DNA of 64,000 nucleotides from Argopecten irradians (GCF_041381155.1 NC_091134.1:864001-928000), one strand, 5' to 3'; positions 1-14,355 are shown, counted from the first letter of the stretch. Notes: generated by a model from the letters alone, not told the origin. Numbers and translations: made by a program.

Positions 1-2108
1 CCGTTTTGCTAATAATTACAACAGAGGTATTGCAGCTGTTCTATTTAGCGCAACTTTTAAGGATAATCAATTAAAGGGTCGAACTTATGGGAATTCGAAC
101 ACTGTGTCAGCCCGCGTAGTAATAGGTCGCCACTTAATAGAGAGACAACGCCATGCAAATAAGTACGTTTGTCGTATGTTTGTTTGTTTGATTATATTTG
201 ATAACGTCCTATAAACAGCCAGGTAATTCATGCTATGAGTGCTATGAGTATAACTGAATTATAATCATATAACATTCAGCATCAAGTTATAAGAAACAGT
301 TGGCGAAATAAGTTTCGTAATGGCGGTGAACCGTATGATAACTTTAGTAGAACTAATGCACTAAATTAAATGCATTGTAACAAGTAATATGTATAACCAC
401 ATAGCTTGATAGTATAAACAGTTTAATGTGTGTTTGTCAATCTGTTTCAGCCTCCTATCAAAAATGTACATAAAAGATGTATTTACTAGTGTTGTTTGGC
501 AACATTCAGAGAATGTAATTAAGGTTTTTCCGTATTTTGTTTTCTCCATTGACCTTTTATACCAGCTAATAAGGACATGTATCCGGTGATGTAATCAACA
601 CGATCATTACCTTGAACTGTTGTCAGTCGTCGATTCTTCCAGTACTCATACAATAGAATTACATGTAAAGTATAGACAATCACAATAAAAGCCTTATTCT
701 TACGATTAATATTTTCTATGCAACTTCATAATAATAAAACCCATTGTATTATATTAATTACCTGCGTGCTTGAAACAGCAATTCTCATTTTACTGACTTT
801 ATTTTTATTCATGTGCAAACTACTAAAAGTGTATTTTATGCAATATCTGTTATACAATCGGTGAATGTTTCTTGTATGACGCTTCGTTGACGAAGTGTAC
901 ACTGTCATCTTTATCGAACAGCATACATATACACAAATGCAAAAAAGGTGTACAGTTGTCATAGAAATATGAGTGAATTGTATTTACGTTATCAATAGCA
1001 TAAATTTAGATTCCCGTTCCCCTCCCTAAATTTTATTTCAAAAAATCAAATAAAAGGTACAAATCGACAGTCGTTAAGTACAACTCCTATTCTGTACATT
1101 CCTAACATTGCAGCGAAATGTTATACAATGTCATAAATCTCACGTATGGTTCATTTGATAAATATACAGTACTACATGAATTGATATTTTATTATCTTAC
1201 ATTATATTGGATTTACCTTAATCTGTAATATTTTTGCGTATGTCACTAGTTTAATATGTCCTGGAGCGATTTCCATTGGCTAAACTTTCATTGTGACGTC
1301 AGACAGAAACAATAAAATGATGTCGGAAAAATGTAAGTCCAAGGCTCGCAAAAATAAAAAAATTCTTAGACTTGTTTCATAAAATCTCATATGAAATGAA
1401 CACTCTTGAAAGATCCTATATATAAAAAATAAAAACACAAATCCATACAGTACATTTGAACCATACTGTTACTAACACAACTATGGCGTTCCATAAAATA
1501 ATGAACTATACCTAATCACCAATGTTAATATATCATATACATGTGCTTTTGTACCTTGTATTTCAAAGGTTCATTGACTTTTAGAGACCTTTATTTGCAG
1601 TTTAGAAACAGGTATTTAGACAGTCATATTTCCAAACTAGGCAAACTAGGTACGAGAATACCTTCGTTATATAGTTTACACAACTAATTAATATTTGAGT
1701 ATGAAAGGACGAACTTAATACACTTTATTTTCTGTAACTGGAAATACTAAAGGCTCTTTGAAAACAACGTTTGATGTGATGGTAATATATTATTCCTTGA
1801 TTACCAACCCACGGTTGCTTAATTTGTGATTGTTAAGATCTCTAAAAACATAACTCAGTGTTAACTATTAATTTGCTGAAAGTTACTAAAAGAAATGTAG
1901 AAAACTGTTGTCATCATTCAAAGGGTTTTATGACGGACGCTTTTCACGCGGGATATAAGCAGCTTTTCATGTAACATTAAAATCGGTATTGTATGACATG
2001 ACCAGGTGCATTATAAGGCTGATGTAATTTCCACTCCTACAAACTAGTGTAAAACATACAATGTGTGAATATGGATGCATTTATACCTGTATATGATACT
2101 TGAAATTC
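1..2108. other. AT-rich stretch without a supported gene
   Basis: Nothing firm. On the minus strand a 60-codon open stretch ending near 530 (including LLYEYWKNRRLTTVQG) and a GTAATT donor-like site at about 757-762 could belong to exons of a gene running left, but splice contexts are poor. Confidence 0.4.
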
Positions 2109-2545
2109 ATAAAAGCACCAACCTGCTGCCCCTATTGCATGACCGCTAAAGGCGACTAAATTTAGGATAATATCTTCTTTCTTTCTACATTACTTTCTTC
2201 TGCCTAACGCCTCCCTTGACACCCCTTTAAGTAAGGCTCTGGGTTCTGTCCCCTGGTCGGGACACACCATAGTCTTTAAAAGTCGTAGTTTCTACTCCTG
2301 CTTAGCAGTCAACAAAATGATGACTGGTTTGCCCGTTGTCAGTATAATGTGGCCGGGTGCTTGGTGTCTTCGGCGGCATGCTGCAGTGATACAGCACTTT
2401 AAAAAGGGCAGTATTTCCTTTATACAAGACACAACACGAATATACCGCAGTCTCCCAAAACACACACCTGCACTTCATACACGCAACACACCACATACAT
2501 GGGAGGCCGTCTTTTCATGACCCTGGCTGTGAATAGATTTAATAA
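2109..2545 (+). mobile_element. SINE-like dispersed element, near full length
   Basis: Contains AAGGCGACTAAATTTAGGAT, TGGGTTCTGTCCCCTGGTCG, TGTCTTCGGCGGCATGCTGC and CATGACCCTGGCTGTGAATA, ending in an A-rich tail. Parts recur elsewhere in the window (14240-14355, 16596-16690, 45800-45870). Short frames in it are not genes. Confidence 0.65.
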
Positions 2546-2559
2546 AAAAAAAAAACAAC

Positions 2560-5500
2560 CAAGTAATATCATTCAGATAGAGAGAAGAAATCGCATGCAT
2601 TTGAAAAGCAGCCACAGATCAACGCCATGTTTCAAAATGTCGAGAAATATCGGAAAGCCATGTTGCATTACGTGATCGACATTAGTGATATCCGTATAGA
2701 AAAGGGGGAAAGTAAGGAATATATCAGAACATCTCGAAGACGTCCAAGCTATTTTAAAGGTTTACATGAGAAAAAGTACATAGATGTGTTATATATACTA
2801 AATTCAATTATTTTGTTACTTTACGAAAGCCGACAAATGAAAAGTTTAAATCTTATTGAGAGGCAAAGAAAAATATGTAGAACACTTTAAATATTTTTTT
2901 CTATGACAAGCATACAACTTTGAGGGATTAAGGCATTATAGAAAATATGATGATATATACAATTTGTAAATTATATCATTATTTTGCATGAGAGTGAATA
3001 CCTTTATCGGCCCATTTTTCAAATGAAATAAAATGAGACCATAGCGTACGCTTCAACGGTCGAAAATATCATTAAAGGCCTAAATTGAAAGAATAGAGGC
3101 AGTTGTTAAAAATTTAAGTGGCTTAATCACATGATTAGTGAAAGTTTTTATGTGTTACAATATATATAAGACTCTTTCGTATGTGGATATGAAGGATAGG
3201 GATCTTCTACCCGAGGGTCACAAAATGTTGTAAACAATTTATGATCTCGAGGGTAGAATTTTCCTGTAAGAGTATTTGTCTCTTATACATCGACGTTTTA
3301 TTGCAATTTTAGTATTTTTAATATCAGACATTTTGAAAAAAAAAATTCGAAAAAAACCCGACTGCAAATAAAATCTCCATACATGAAACTTGCGTGATGT
3401 TTTCAACGCACATCCCGTTGTGTGTATCTTTTAAAGTACATCTTGCTTAGTTTCTTAAAAAATGTTAAAATTGTACCGAGGAAATAATAAATTGTTCACG
3501 CTGTGACGTCACGAGACTTTATTGTATGGGTAGCCATGTAATACAGCTTCAGGCGATATGAGTGTATTGCCAAAGACCAGTCAGTATTACACGTGTAGGT
3601 ATGACAGAAAATACTGTATAAGTTTATGATAGCCTCAGGTATAATACTTTATTACATTTTTCACAATATAATAAATATAAAGTTTAACAGTGAACATAAA
3701 AGCGATATACTTCACTCCAGTGAAAATATCAATTTTGATATTTTCCTTCGCTTGTGACCTATTGGAATTCAGCATTAATAGTAAAATATCATTTTGTTTG
3801 TTACGTCATTAGATTGTGCACAAAAATGACGTCTTATTTTTGTGTAGAAATATGACTTTATGCTCACAAAAATACGACGTAATAATCGAAAGGTTAAATA
3901 ACTCTGTACAATACAATGGCGGAATAACCTTTGGCGGAACTATTAGTGATGGTCTTCTGTAAATGGAAGCGTGAAAATGTCAAAGTGTCCACCTCATTCG
4001 ATTAGATATAACAGGCATTTATCAAGAAACAATGCTTATCCTCTATCTATTCTATAGTTATAGAAGAAATCATTTTGTCTTGATTTAAATATTATCGCCA
4101 AACTATTATTAGCCTTAGAACTTGTCCCGGAACTACGTGAATTTGTAATTGCAACATAAACAAACTTCCATAAAGGAAATCAACTACATTTACTTATTAG
4201 TACATAACATGACTTTTTCTCGCGTTGTTATTTTTTCAGTCTCCAGGCACTATTAAGCCATACCCACGGGACTATGGCTTAGCGTGCGTTTTGCGTCACA
4301 TTGACAGAAATGACGTTACTGTCGCTATTTGCGCTGTTCATGGGCAAACAAGCTGTATGCGGGCGACGTAAAGGTTACGGTTTTGAAATTTAAATGCCGG
4401 CGAATTTACACCGGGAAAAAAGAAACAGCAATCAACGAGATATGCATCGAATATTTTCAAAAATGTTTCCTGCTAAAATGTATAGATGCCTTCGACGAAG
4501 ACCATAGACGTGGCTGGCCGCTCTCATTTAAAGAAATTGTTATTGTTGATCATACATAATTGTTTGCCAAATCATTTAATTTTTTTTCTTCAATCCGTTA
4601 TGTACTAAAAACCTTATTACCTTCTTTTGAGGGCACTATGTTCCTAGTCTTGTTTTGGGATGGCAAAGTACGATAGGTGCACACAAGTAATAAATACGGT
4701 GTTTTAGATCTAAGAGGGGATACAGAACATTAATCAGCATGCATCAGTAAGCATGGTAATGCAAGAAGAGTTGCATCGATAATAACAAATAGATGTAGCT
4801 CCGATTCAACGATTATGTCTACCGGGATTAATAATGAATATTTTTCTCTAAAACGTAAACACAGCGATTTCACTGCACTGTCATCGTTGTTATGTATCAA
4901 GTTGTTGACGTTATCCATGAATGGCGTCGTGGTAATGACAAATGAATTAATGATCATACGTTATTCCCTTACATCATTAAAGATACATGAACTGAAAAAA
5001 AAAAAGAAGCACAAGACAGGCCTGTTATCGACTGATCAAAACCTTTACAAGGGCTAAATTAACTCTAATAACCAGGTATAAAGGTGGACCTTATTGTGTA
5101 AGAGACAGATATATCGTATTCCTAACAAACACACAAGTAAGGCTGTCAATAATGCGAAAATAGAATAAATATTTATTTCATCTTGACTGATATTTGATAG
5201 CTGAAGATGGTATTCTTTGGCTTGGTAAGCTGTTCATTACTATTGTTCGTCCATTACAGGTACAGTAAATATCTAACGTCGTTGTTTCCTCATTGCTAGG
5301 TCATAATCAATGTTACGCCAATAGTCATGTAAGTAAAGTATCGGACATTATAGAAATTGAAAAGGACAGGAATGAATAACGAATAAATGAGAAAGATTGC
5401 GCTCAAAAAATAACGCAATCCATATAAATCATAATGTATATAGAGATAAAGTGGGTTTTTTCCTAAGCCTACATCTAAAGTTTTAGTAAGGTTTTATGTG

Positions 5501-7240
5501 ATGTTTTGTGCTAATTGGAAACAATATCATTAATATTATAGCAAATGCAGTCTCAAATAAAAGTGCGCAATAAAATGGTGTGTTAATTTTCTAGTCACTA
5601 ACACCTATTAATAAACCCATCGTTTACATATTTTATCGCCACGTAAACCCCCGAGATAGTTCTCAGTGCTAATTGTATGTACTAACCTGTATGAACAGGA
5701 AATACAGGTGAAACAATGAGATAGCAAATTTAGAAATCTACCGTTCATCATTTAATGGTTTTAAGCGCTGAAAGCTCGTAGATAGGTAAATAAAAAACCT
5801 AGTAATTATAAGTTATTAATTGCTTTAGCTTTTTACCATTTGTGTATCCATAAGACTAATCAAATAACCATCCATTCCAAAATAATTGGAAAAACAATTA
5901 AAGGATAAAAAACTATTAAGAAAACAATAGAATTAAAAAAAATTAAAAGGTGTTTCCAGTGCCGAACTTTCCTCTGGCTTCATATTTCAGGGAAAGGAAT
6001 TTATATAAGCTTTAAGCTTGTTTTCCGATTCTGAAATGTGATTATGTACTGTTTTATAAGAATAAGATACTGTTTAAACTAACAGAATTTCATTTCATTT
6101 ATTTTTGTATACAATGATTTACAAAAGTAGTGTCAAGTATAGATAAAAAGAAATGTGATTTGGGAACAAGTTTAAAACCTATATGAATTAATGTCCTTTC
6201 CGTTATTCAAATATATTTGTGCAGTAGCTAGGTATTTCCTCTCCGACAAAAACGTTTACAAAGAAAATGTCATATTCACATGTAATCATATTTAATAATA
6301 TCATCGACAAGCAAACCAATCTGTTTTCTTCTCTATAAGATATATTAGCATTTCTCTTAAAGATGGCATAAAGACGAGTTTGAAGTGTATTTCATTCAAT
6401 GATGTTAACTTCAATTCTATCTGATGGTAAAAGATAATTTACAGGTGACAGTGTCAACTGTGTATTTTTAACAGTAATGTGTAAGGCCTTCTCCACGAAA
6501 TTAAGTGTCAACGAAATTGTAAAATTTTATAATCCACGAAGGTTGAGCCCAACGAAAATAAATGATTTCACAGTACTTCAGCCGGGAACCACCCGTATAA
6601 TTTTGTTATATTCTGGCCATGTGATGTATGCCGATCGCAATGACGACCGTCAATATATAAATCTTAACTCAATTGCTTATATATCATTGTTGTTATCAGA
6701 AAGTGACATACATGTGTATTTGATTCCTAAAAACTAATTTGACAATATATTTTTATGGGTGCTGTAGCATAGTGTATAAAATGACATTTTCATTATTTCT
6801 GTGGTTGCTATGGAAGAAAAAAGATAAAAACATCGAATTATAGTTTATGTAAAGTTATATGTGCCTCAACTTTCATACTGCCAATTCAAGAAAATCTTTT
6901 CATATGTAATTCACTATCAAAGATAACCAACATTTTTAAAATCAAGTGCATATGGTCTGAAAATGAAGTTGTAGTCTACAATTTCAATTCACATTTTAAC
7001 AGTGCTATTGGCAATTTTAAAGTGACTTCTGCAGATATATTTTTATCTACACCAACGTAAAGTATAAAAAAAACAAGAACTAATATGTTGAAACACTGTT
7101 TAAAAGGCATCATTTTTTATTATGTGGCTTTTAATGCTTTTCCATAGATAAATACATCAACCGTTAAGATTGTCAATAGATTACTGAAGAACCAAAAGTT
7201 TGCTAAGTTACGGCATGTAACTTTCATATTGTTAACATTG
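2560..7240. other. Mostly featureless AT-rich DNA
   Basis: Only short chance frames, apart from the ~80-codon frame at 4317-4559. Probably intronic or intergenic. Confidence 0.5.
4317..4559 (+). CDS. Unidentified open frame, about 80 codons
   Basis: Open from just after a TGA to TAA at 4557, with no in-frame ATG; an AG acceptor-like site (TTGACAG) lies upstream. It encodes a basic, Cys-containing stretch (KVTVLKFKCRRIYTGKKE). Local GC is higher than the surroundings. It could be a terminal exon or a decayed transposon fragment; no family recognised. Confidence 0.15.
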   Translation, partial: YCRYLRCSWANKLYAGDVKVTVLKFKCRRIYTGKKETAINEICIEYFQKCFLLKCIDAFDEDHRRGWPLSFKEIVIVDHT

Positions 7241-7249
7241 TTCTATCGG

Positions 7250-7545
7250 CGAACCACAAATATTTTACCACAGAATTTCTCCAAACCACGAAGACAAGTA
7301 CCTACGAAATAATTCCCAAACCACGAGGACAAGTACCCACGAAATAACTTCCAAACGCGAAGACAAGTACCTACGAAAAAACTCTCAAACCACGAAGACA
7401 AGTACCCACGAAATAACTCCCAAACCACGAAGACAAGTACCCACGAAATAACTCCCAACAACGATAGCAAGTACCCACGAAATAGCTTCCAACCACAAAG
7501 ACAAGTACCCACGAAATAACTCTCAACCACAAAGACAAGTTCTAC
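7250..7545. repeat. 35-bp minisatellite
   Basis: About eight to nine copies of a unit with CCACGAAGACAAGTACCCAC and GAAATAACTCCCAAA, lightly diverged. Lies downstream of the candidate exon at 7749-7768. Confidence 0.9.
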
Positions 7546-7748
7546 AGTATCAGCCCTGCATGGTTCTGATAACAACAGTGTTAAACCATCCCGGTTACTT
7601 TACATGCCCCTATACCATAATGCAAATCGCAAATTTGTATTAAAACTTACGAAAAAGCACTACGGAAAAAATGTGTTGACAATTTCATTGAAAAAAAGAA
7701 AGTGATTTGCTTATTTATGTATTAACTCTAATGTTAAAAAAAACTTAC

Positions 7749-7768
7749 CTGGAATTGGCCGCCTCCAT
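7749..7768 (-). CDS. Candidate short first coding exon
   Basis: ATG GAG GCG GCC AAT TCC AG followed by a strong GTAAGTTT donor (MEAANS, phase 2). The upstream stretch on the minus strand (to about 7960) is less AT-rich than its surroundings and could be a 5'UTR or promoter. The gene would run left from 7748; I could not identify a convincing next exon. Confidence 0.33.
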
Positions 7769-8200
7769 GTTGCCACAATGCACTCTACCAGTTGACAGTG
7801 TATATCAATAGGTTTTATTCCCTATATTGATTTACCATACAGAGTGGGCTTTCATACACAAGACAGTCACCATTGGCAGTCAGAGTAGGCAGTGTTGCTG
7901 CTCAACTTGACATAGACCTAGGCGATCTCTCTCAGCTTTCAGCATACCTCTAGCTTTTAGTTTTCACTTATTAATACTTTTCATATTTAATCGTACATTT
8001 TCTTGGTTTCAAACGTTTCATAAAATAAAAATTTAAGAAATAAAAAGTCTTAAAAATAAAAGTAATCATACGAAATTGTAACAGTTCAATATATTTTTAA
8101 ACTTTTATTTCTTTCTATATCGAGATGATTTATTTTCCGGAGTAGAATGCTTTATAGTGGTTGAATACTAACAACATGATAATTTTATGTTGAGAAATTG

Positions 8201-8225
8201 TTAAAGATGCTCCACCGCCGACAAT
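8201..8225 (+). mobile_element. Terminal fragment of the TTAA MITE family
   Basis: TTAAAGATGCTCCACCGCCG followed by ACA, then directly adjacent to the 51-bp minisatellite region. Only one end is present. Confidence 0.55.
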
Positions 8226-8228
8226 TCT

Positions 8229-9257
8229 AAAGCCTTCCCTTGCTGCACGCCCTACCTGCTGGGCAAACGACGTAATGGAATACCCTTCCATTGCTCCACG
8301 CCCTACTTGCAGGACAAACGACGTAATGGAATAGCCTTCCCTTTCTCCACGCCCTACCTGCAGGACAAACAACGTAATGGAATAGCCTTCCCTAGCTCCA
8401 CGCCCTACTTGCAGGAAAAACGATGTAATGGAATAGCCTTTTCTTGCTTCACGTCCTACCTGCAGGACAAACGACGTAATGGAATACCTTCCTTGCTTCC
8501 CTACCTGCAGGACAAACGACGTAATGGAATACCTTCCCTTGCCACCCCTACCTGCAGGACAAACGACGTAATGGAATAGCCTTCCCTTGCTCCACGCCCT
8601 ACCTGCAGGACAAACGACGTAATGTAATAGCATTCTCTTGCTCCACGCCCTACCTGCAGGACAAACGACGTAATGGAATAGCCTTCCCTTGCTCCACGCC
8701 CTACCTGCAGGACAAACGACGTAATGTAATAGCCTTCCCTTGCTCTACGCCCTACCTGCAGGACAAACGACGTAATGGAATAGTCTTCCCTTGCTCCACG
8801 CCCTACCTGCAGGACAAACGACGTTATGGAATAGCCTTCCCTTGCTCTACGCCCTACCTGCAGGACAAACGACGTAATGGAATAGTCTTCCCTTGCTCCA
8901 CGTCCTACCTGCAGGACAAACGACGTAATGGAATACATTTCCCTTGCTACACGCCCTACCTGCAGGACAAACGACGTAATGGAATACCCTTCCCTTGCTC
9001 CACGCCCTACCTGCAGGACAAACGACGTAATGTAATAGCCTTCCCTTGCTCCACGCCCTACCTGCAGGACAAACGACGTAATGTAATAGCCTTCCCTTGC
9101 TCCACGCCCTACCTGCAGGACAAACGACGTAATGGAATAGTCTTCCCTTGCTCCACGCCCTACCTGCAGGACAAACGACGTAATGGAATAGCCTTCCCTT
9201 GCTCCACGTCTTACCTGCAGGACAAACGACGTAATGGAATAGCCTTCCCTTACTCCA
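8229..9257 (-). repeat. 51-bp minisatellite
   Basis: About 20 copies of a 51-bp unit (CTTGCTCCACGCCCTACCTG, then CAGGACAAACGACGTAATGG, then AATAGCCTTCC). On the minus strand each unit has TTTGTCCTGCAG/GTAGGG, which looks like both a 3' and a 5' splice site. As 51 is a multiple of 3 the array yields long repetitive frames (GYSITSFVLQVGRGARE) that I do not regard as a gene. The first six units are more divergent. Confidence 0.95.
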
Positions 9258-10215
9258 TATTTCAACTGTCCATTGTAATAACAAACAACATTGAACAAAG
9301 CTTTTTTTTAGTAACAATAACAATGGTTTATTAGCACAAAAGGCCTCCAGCCCGCAGTACCATTTAACAATATTTTAATATCAACTAATATATTAAGTAC
9401 CATAATGTATGATACATAGGGATATTTACTTTGTTCACTGACCCATATTATTATGTATTGAACACTATTTTTATCACCTTCTATTCTTTCAGACAAAAAA
9501 AACCCAATATATACGGTGAACAGTGATCACAGTTTATATACATATATGCATGTGGTAATTAAGGTTCGAAACTATATATATACTATCACTTATTATAGTA
9601 TAGAATGGTATTGCAGATCTTGATATCATGGCCATCTACCATGTGTTTTGTTTTATATCGTTGTGTACCTTGGGATGGAAACAGCCATATCCCGGAAATC
9701 TTTAATTAAAAGATCTTCTATGAGGATGCTATATTTAGAGTTGAGAAACATCCATCAATACTTTACCATCAATTATAACGTACTTACAACATCAGTGCGA
9801 TATTGACTAGAACTACAAATATGACCGAATTTGATTTTGAATTCTTTTAAAAGTTTTGATGAATTGATTTTTGTTCTGCCGAATTCATGAAATCTGTATT
9901 TACGTTTGTGCGTTCTAAACACATAATCATTATGACAAGTACAATATATATGCTTCGTGTGTGTTTAGATAAACTTACATTGAAAAGCATAACAAATTAT
10001 CACTTTCTCGTTTAAACAACGTTGTTTATCTACTAGGAATGGCAGTGTCGTGTCTTCTTTCTGTTAATGGTAATTATCCTATCAAGGGAAATCATGCTGA
10101 TTCTAGTTTTTACATTCATCATCGTGTATTATTCACGATACACTCCAACAACGTATAACAATAACACCAGCGTAGTAACGATACAGTTAGGCAACTGTCA
10201 CGGTTATGATCTCAC

Positions 10216-10397
10216 CTATTCTGTTGTTTCTTTGTGATAGTAGACCAATATTCTGAAGTGCTTTTAATTAAGGAGACTGATCCTATTGTCTCCAGCCGAT
10301 TCTCCTCATCAAGGTCATGACTCAGGCAATGGGCCAACATACCGTTCTGAATTTGTTCACATTCACAGATATCAGGGAGTCGGTGTCCATTATACCT
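10216..10397 (-). CDS. Candidate internal exon of unknown gene
   Basis: A 182-nt open stretch bounded by GGTCAG/AGG and AATAG/GTGAGA on the minus strand (60 codons plus two bases). It reads RYNGHRLPDICECEQIQ, then a Cys/His and acidic stretch, then STITKKQQNR. Composition is more coding-like than the flanks, with in-frame stops just outside. No family recognised. It could belong to the same gene as the signal-peptide exon at 11449-11529. Confidence 0.3.
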
Positions 10398-11448
10398 CTG
10401 ACCGTATCCATAGATTATTTACTACGGGGATGATGTTTAGTGTAACTTGACGTAACCTTAATTATTATGCGTACTTTTGGTGATGCTGACGGTGAATATA
10501 CGTTAATGTTAATTGTTCCACCATAGCCAAACATTGCGAGTAAAACACTGCCCCCAGAAAGTTATGTTACATATGTAAAAGTTTGCTGGCATTTTATCTC
10601 TCGGAACACTCTCGGAAAAACAATTATTGAGCTAGAGAAGATAAATAAGTTGATAAATAATATATACTGATGCCTGTATTAACAAGATTTACATATTTCT
10701 GTAATTTATGCACATTTGTAAAATTGCACACGTAACACAACTTCTGGAGGACAGTGTATATTTCGGTATTTCATATATAAACATATTTCGTATGCACTCG
10801 AACATTTAATCATGATTTTAAAAATTTAGTATCATCATATATATATTCTAAAATCAATTGACTAGAATAATTATTTAGCTCTATTTAACGTAAACCTTTC
10901 GTGTCAATCAATCAACGAAAACAAATGTTCATACCCCACGTTTCAATGAATGCGTCAATGTTTTTTTATGATTTTGCCATTTATTGGCGTTCTTATGCTG
11001 TTTGGTTGTTTGTACGTAACGACCTATTGTTATAAATTAATGCCATTTAAAAAGGACATTTCTTGCTTGTAATGTAATTGTATTTGTTGAGTCTGCAGTA
11101 TAATCGTGTTATGATATTCTTGTAAATGATAACGTCATGCCATTGCCTGGACCGTGGGAGCTACCCCGGTATCAACATAGTTATTTCTCCCTAGCAAACG
11201 TATAAGAAATTGCTGTTCCGTTTTTTACGATGACGACATGTTTATACATATTAGAAGCAAAATTTCTTTGTATTCATTCAAATAATCGTTATCAAATGTA
11301 AATATAGATATTTAAGTACAAGCTCACTTCAATTTGCCTTTGTTAATTTTGACATGCTTCATCTCAAAACTACCAACGGAAAGCGATTCAAAGCTTCAAA
11401 TATTTTTCATCAATATGTATCTGTCACTCAAATTACGGAAGTACTTAC

Positions 11449-11529
11449 GTGAGCAACGTCACAAGTACATGATGGCATGAGCCTTTTGTAGGAATAACAA
11501 TACGGTCGCCAAAATCGTCATAGTGAAAT
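11449..11529 (-). CDS. Candidate signal-peptide first exon
   Basis: After a good acceptor (TTTATTTACAG) the minus strand reads MTILATVLLFLQKAHA, a textbook secretion signal, from ATG at 11521. A perfect GTAAGT donor lies at 11443-11448, but an in-frame TGA (11459-11461) precedes it. Splicing would therefore have to use a weaker GT (GTACTT or GTGACG) before the stop, or the exon is a 20-codon relic or uORF. Confidence 0.3.
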
Positions 11530-14230
11530 CTGTAAATAAAAGAAACAGATTAGAATTATTAAGTTTTTCGCTCTTTTTGTCTACCAATAGTCAGTTTCAC
11601 AATTGCGTTAGATCATTATCTAAAAGTTCAAACTAAAGGAGGAGCTTCCTGTTTTATAGAAGTTCAACATGGGCAATCATTTATGTGATATGGAAAAAGG
11701 GGTTATGTATAGTTGTATGTTGATATACCGATGTATTTCTAATGATTTGATCGATAACTCACTAGTTTCTTTGTTGACATCAATTACGTAATTTCCCGAA
11801 ACGGGTAGTTAAACCACATTCACTATGTTTCAGCGTACACCTCGTACACGGATTGTTTGGCATTGCCTTGAGAGGTTCCCAATGATGAATCACGTAGTCA
11901 TTATTATTATTACTTTTAATGCTAAACGAACTATTTACATTTTTACTACAGTCCTACAATGTAATCTTACCAAGCACACTTCGCATTCATACAGTCGATG
12001 AACTACAGCCGCTCATTATATATACGCTGTATATATTTATATGTTGACAACTTATTTTGACCCTGTTATAAATACTGTTTATTTTAGGGTTACTTTAATG
12101 TATAACCTGACATCCGTTACTTTTAAACACGCTTCAATGTCGATATTCACTTCCAAATTAAAAGACAATATAATTTCATTTAAAAGTTGAATGTGACCTT
12201 TGTCTTTTGTCCGTCGTCGTTCCTTGTTCACTTGAAATATATGCACCGAGCTTAATGAAATTTGTATCTAAACTAATATCGGAAAGATTTCTAATGTACG
12301 ATGGCCTGTTTTAGTCTGTCAAATCACAACTACCTGATTGATTAAGTTGCACATTTATAAATTGACAAAGTATACTGGCAATTTACTCTTAAGTAGTTGT
12401 ATATTTAGAAATCGACAAAAGGTACTTGTAATAATAATAAATATACATTGTGAACACAATAACTCAAGTTAATTTTTGTAAACTTTGTATACAGTCTTGT
12501 GTTTGTGATATGACGAAGAGTTTAAATAATTTTCGGAGTTATTGTCCTTTGAAATAACGCTATTGGACATTATGAAAACTGTAACTTGAGTAAATATCCA
12601 CCGAACTTAATGAATTGAGATTTTATTGACAGTCTAACATCTTTGAATAGTTTTAATATGGGAATTGTCTTACTGTAACCTACAGAGTCATTAACTTTTG
12701 TAATGATGAATTTGTTTGACATTGTCAATGATGCTCAATGAGTCTGTATGCTTCCTAACATCTATAACATGTTGGAAAAGTTTGAAAATGGAAATGATTT
12801 ATCAGTAACTTGTACACAAAACACTTCTGATAATATACCAGTGTATTAGGTGACCGTTATGGTCCCTGGGCGTTTATATTATAGAGATATAAAATATTTA
12901 TACCTTTAAATCCCATGTAGCCTGTTAAATTCAAAATTTAGTTTTTTCAATGAAATCATTTCTCCTTCTGTATCAGCCACTCAGGGGTAACGTTACAAAC
13001 TCTGACGTCACCATGTGACACTATGAGATAACATCATTTTCAAGCCAATGAATATTCACATTACAACCGAAATTTAATTAATAATAGACATAGGTTACCG
13101 ATACAAAGTTTTCGATCATGGTTTTATCTTATATTTAGTTTTATTGATTCTAAAATAATACGAAGTAAGGACACATTTCTGCTTTCGTCATTTTAGTCTC
13201 AGCTTGAAAAAATCTTTTATTTCAGGATTTGACACATGTGTACTCTTAATTTATGCACGCAACTAAGCACGTGTTCCATGTATACCTCCCAGACTAATCT
13301 AGATGTCAATTAATCAGGTTGTAGAACTGTGGTAACGTGAATGTCGGTGGAGGCTGTCGGTATTCACTACCTAACACGTCAAGGTCATTACCAAGATGTC
13401 ATTAGCAGCGAAAACAATTACGTCTCCTATTCAAAGATTAAAAGTAGGCTTACGGGGATCGAACTGTTAGATAAAATATTTAAAAGTCTATATTCCACAA
13501 AACTACAGAACCGATATATAGGGAATAAAAATATGTTGATTTCTTATTGTTCATATATTATCACACTGCATTATATTCATCAGTTTATCAAACACCGTTT
13601 TGCTTGTTCCAAGCGTTATGAATAGTCTAGTGCAAGTGGTTATGCATGAATCCGTGTGTCATTTTAGAGTGTGTTGCGTGTATAATTAGCGATGTACACT
13701 AATTAACACAACTTTTCTAACACAATGTTAATCAACCATTGTCCTACAAATACCTGGCAACTTATCATCATAAAAGGAACCAATGGTCCGTATCGCGGAC
13801 GTTTTGTCTTTAACCTTTGTTTGAGTCGTTCATAGCCCAGTTATGAAGTATGGTGGTAACAAGGCGTGACCAGTTAATGATACAAAGAATCCATAAAAAT
13901 TCATGATGACCAGGTGATATTGAATCCGATGGGGATGACTTCTAAGCAATAGCCGTCTTTTTTGTATTATATTAGTCATTTTATGAATAATGAATATTTC
14001 AATGAATTTTTTAAATCAAATAATGATTCTTATCTTCTTAAAAGGAATTCAAACGCTAAGAAATGTTATCTTTATAAAAACTAGAATTATACAGAGCATA
14101 AATTCTGTGTTGTAGCTAATAATTTCAAATGATATCCAAGGTTCATTCTTATTTTATTCGCGTATATATTCGTATTTTGTTGGTATATATAAGTTTCAGT
14201 CAGGACAAGAGAGTGTTTGTTCGCCCAACC
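11530..14230. other. AT-rich stretch, nothing recognised
   Basis: No convincing exon, repeat array or element seen. Confidence 0.5.
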
Positions 14231-14239
14231 CGTTACACT

Positions 14240-14355
14240 GAACGCGAAGCAGGAGCAGCATCAACTACCACTTATGTAGACTATGGTGTGACTTGGCCAG
14301 GGGACAGAACCCAAAGTCTGTCTCATAGGGTCAAACCTGAGACGGTACCAAGGGA
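14240..14355 (-). mobile_element. Fragment of the 2.1-kb SINE-like element, inverted
   Basis: Carries GACTATGGTGTGACTTGGCC followed by AGGGGACAGAACCCAAAG, the reverse complement of the middle of the element at 2109-2545. Confidence 0.6.

Noticed and set aside
530..700. Minus-strand open stretch with LLYEYWKNRRLTTVQG
   Set aside because: Protein-like, but the acceptor lacks a pyrimidine tract and no family is recognised; it could be chance in AT-rich DNA.
8130..9323. Repetitive 265- and 270-residue-class open frames (GYSITSFVLQVGRGARE)
   Set aside because: The 51-bp unit keeps several frames open at once, and no start, splice context or non-repeat domain supports a protein.
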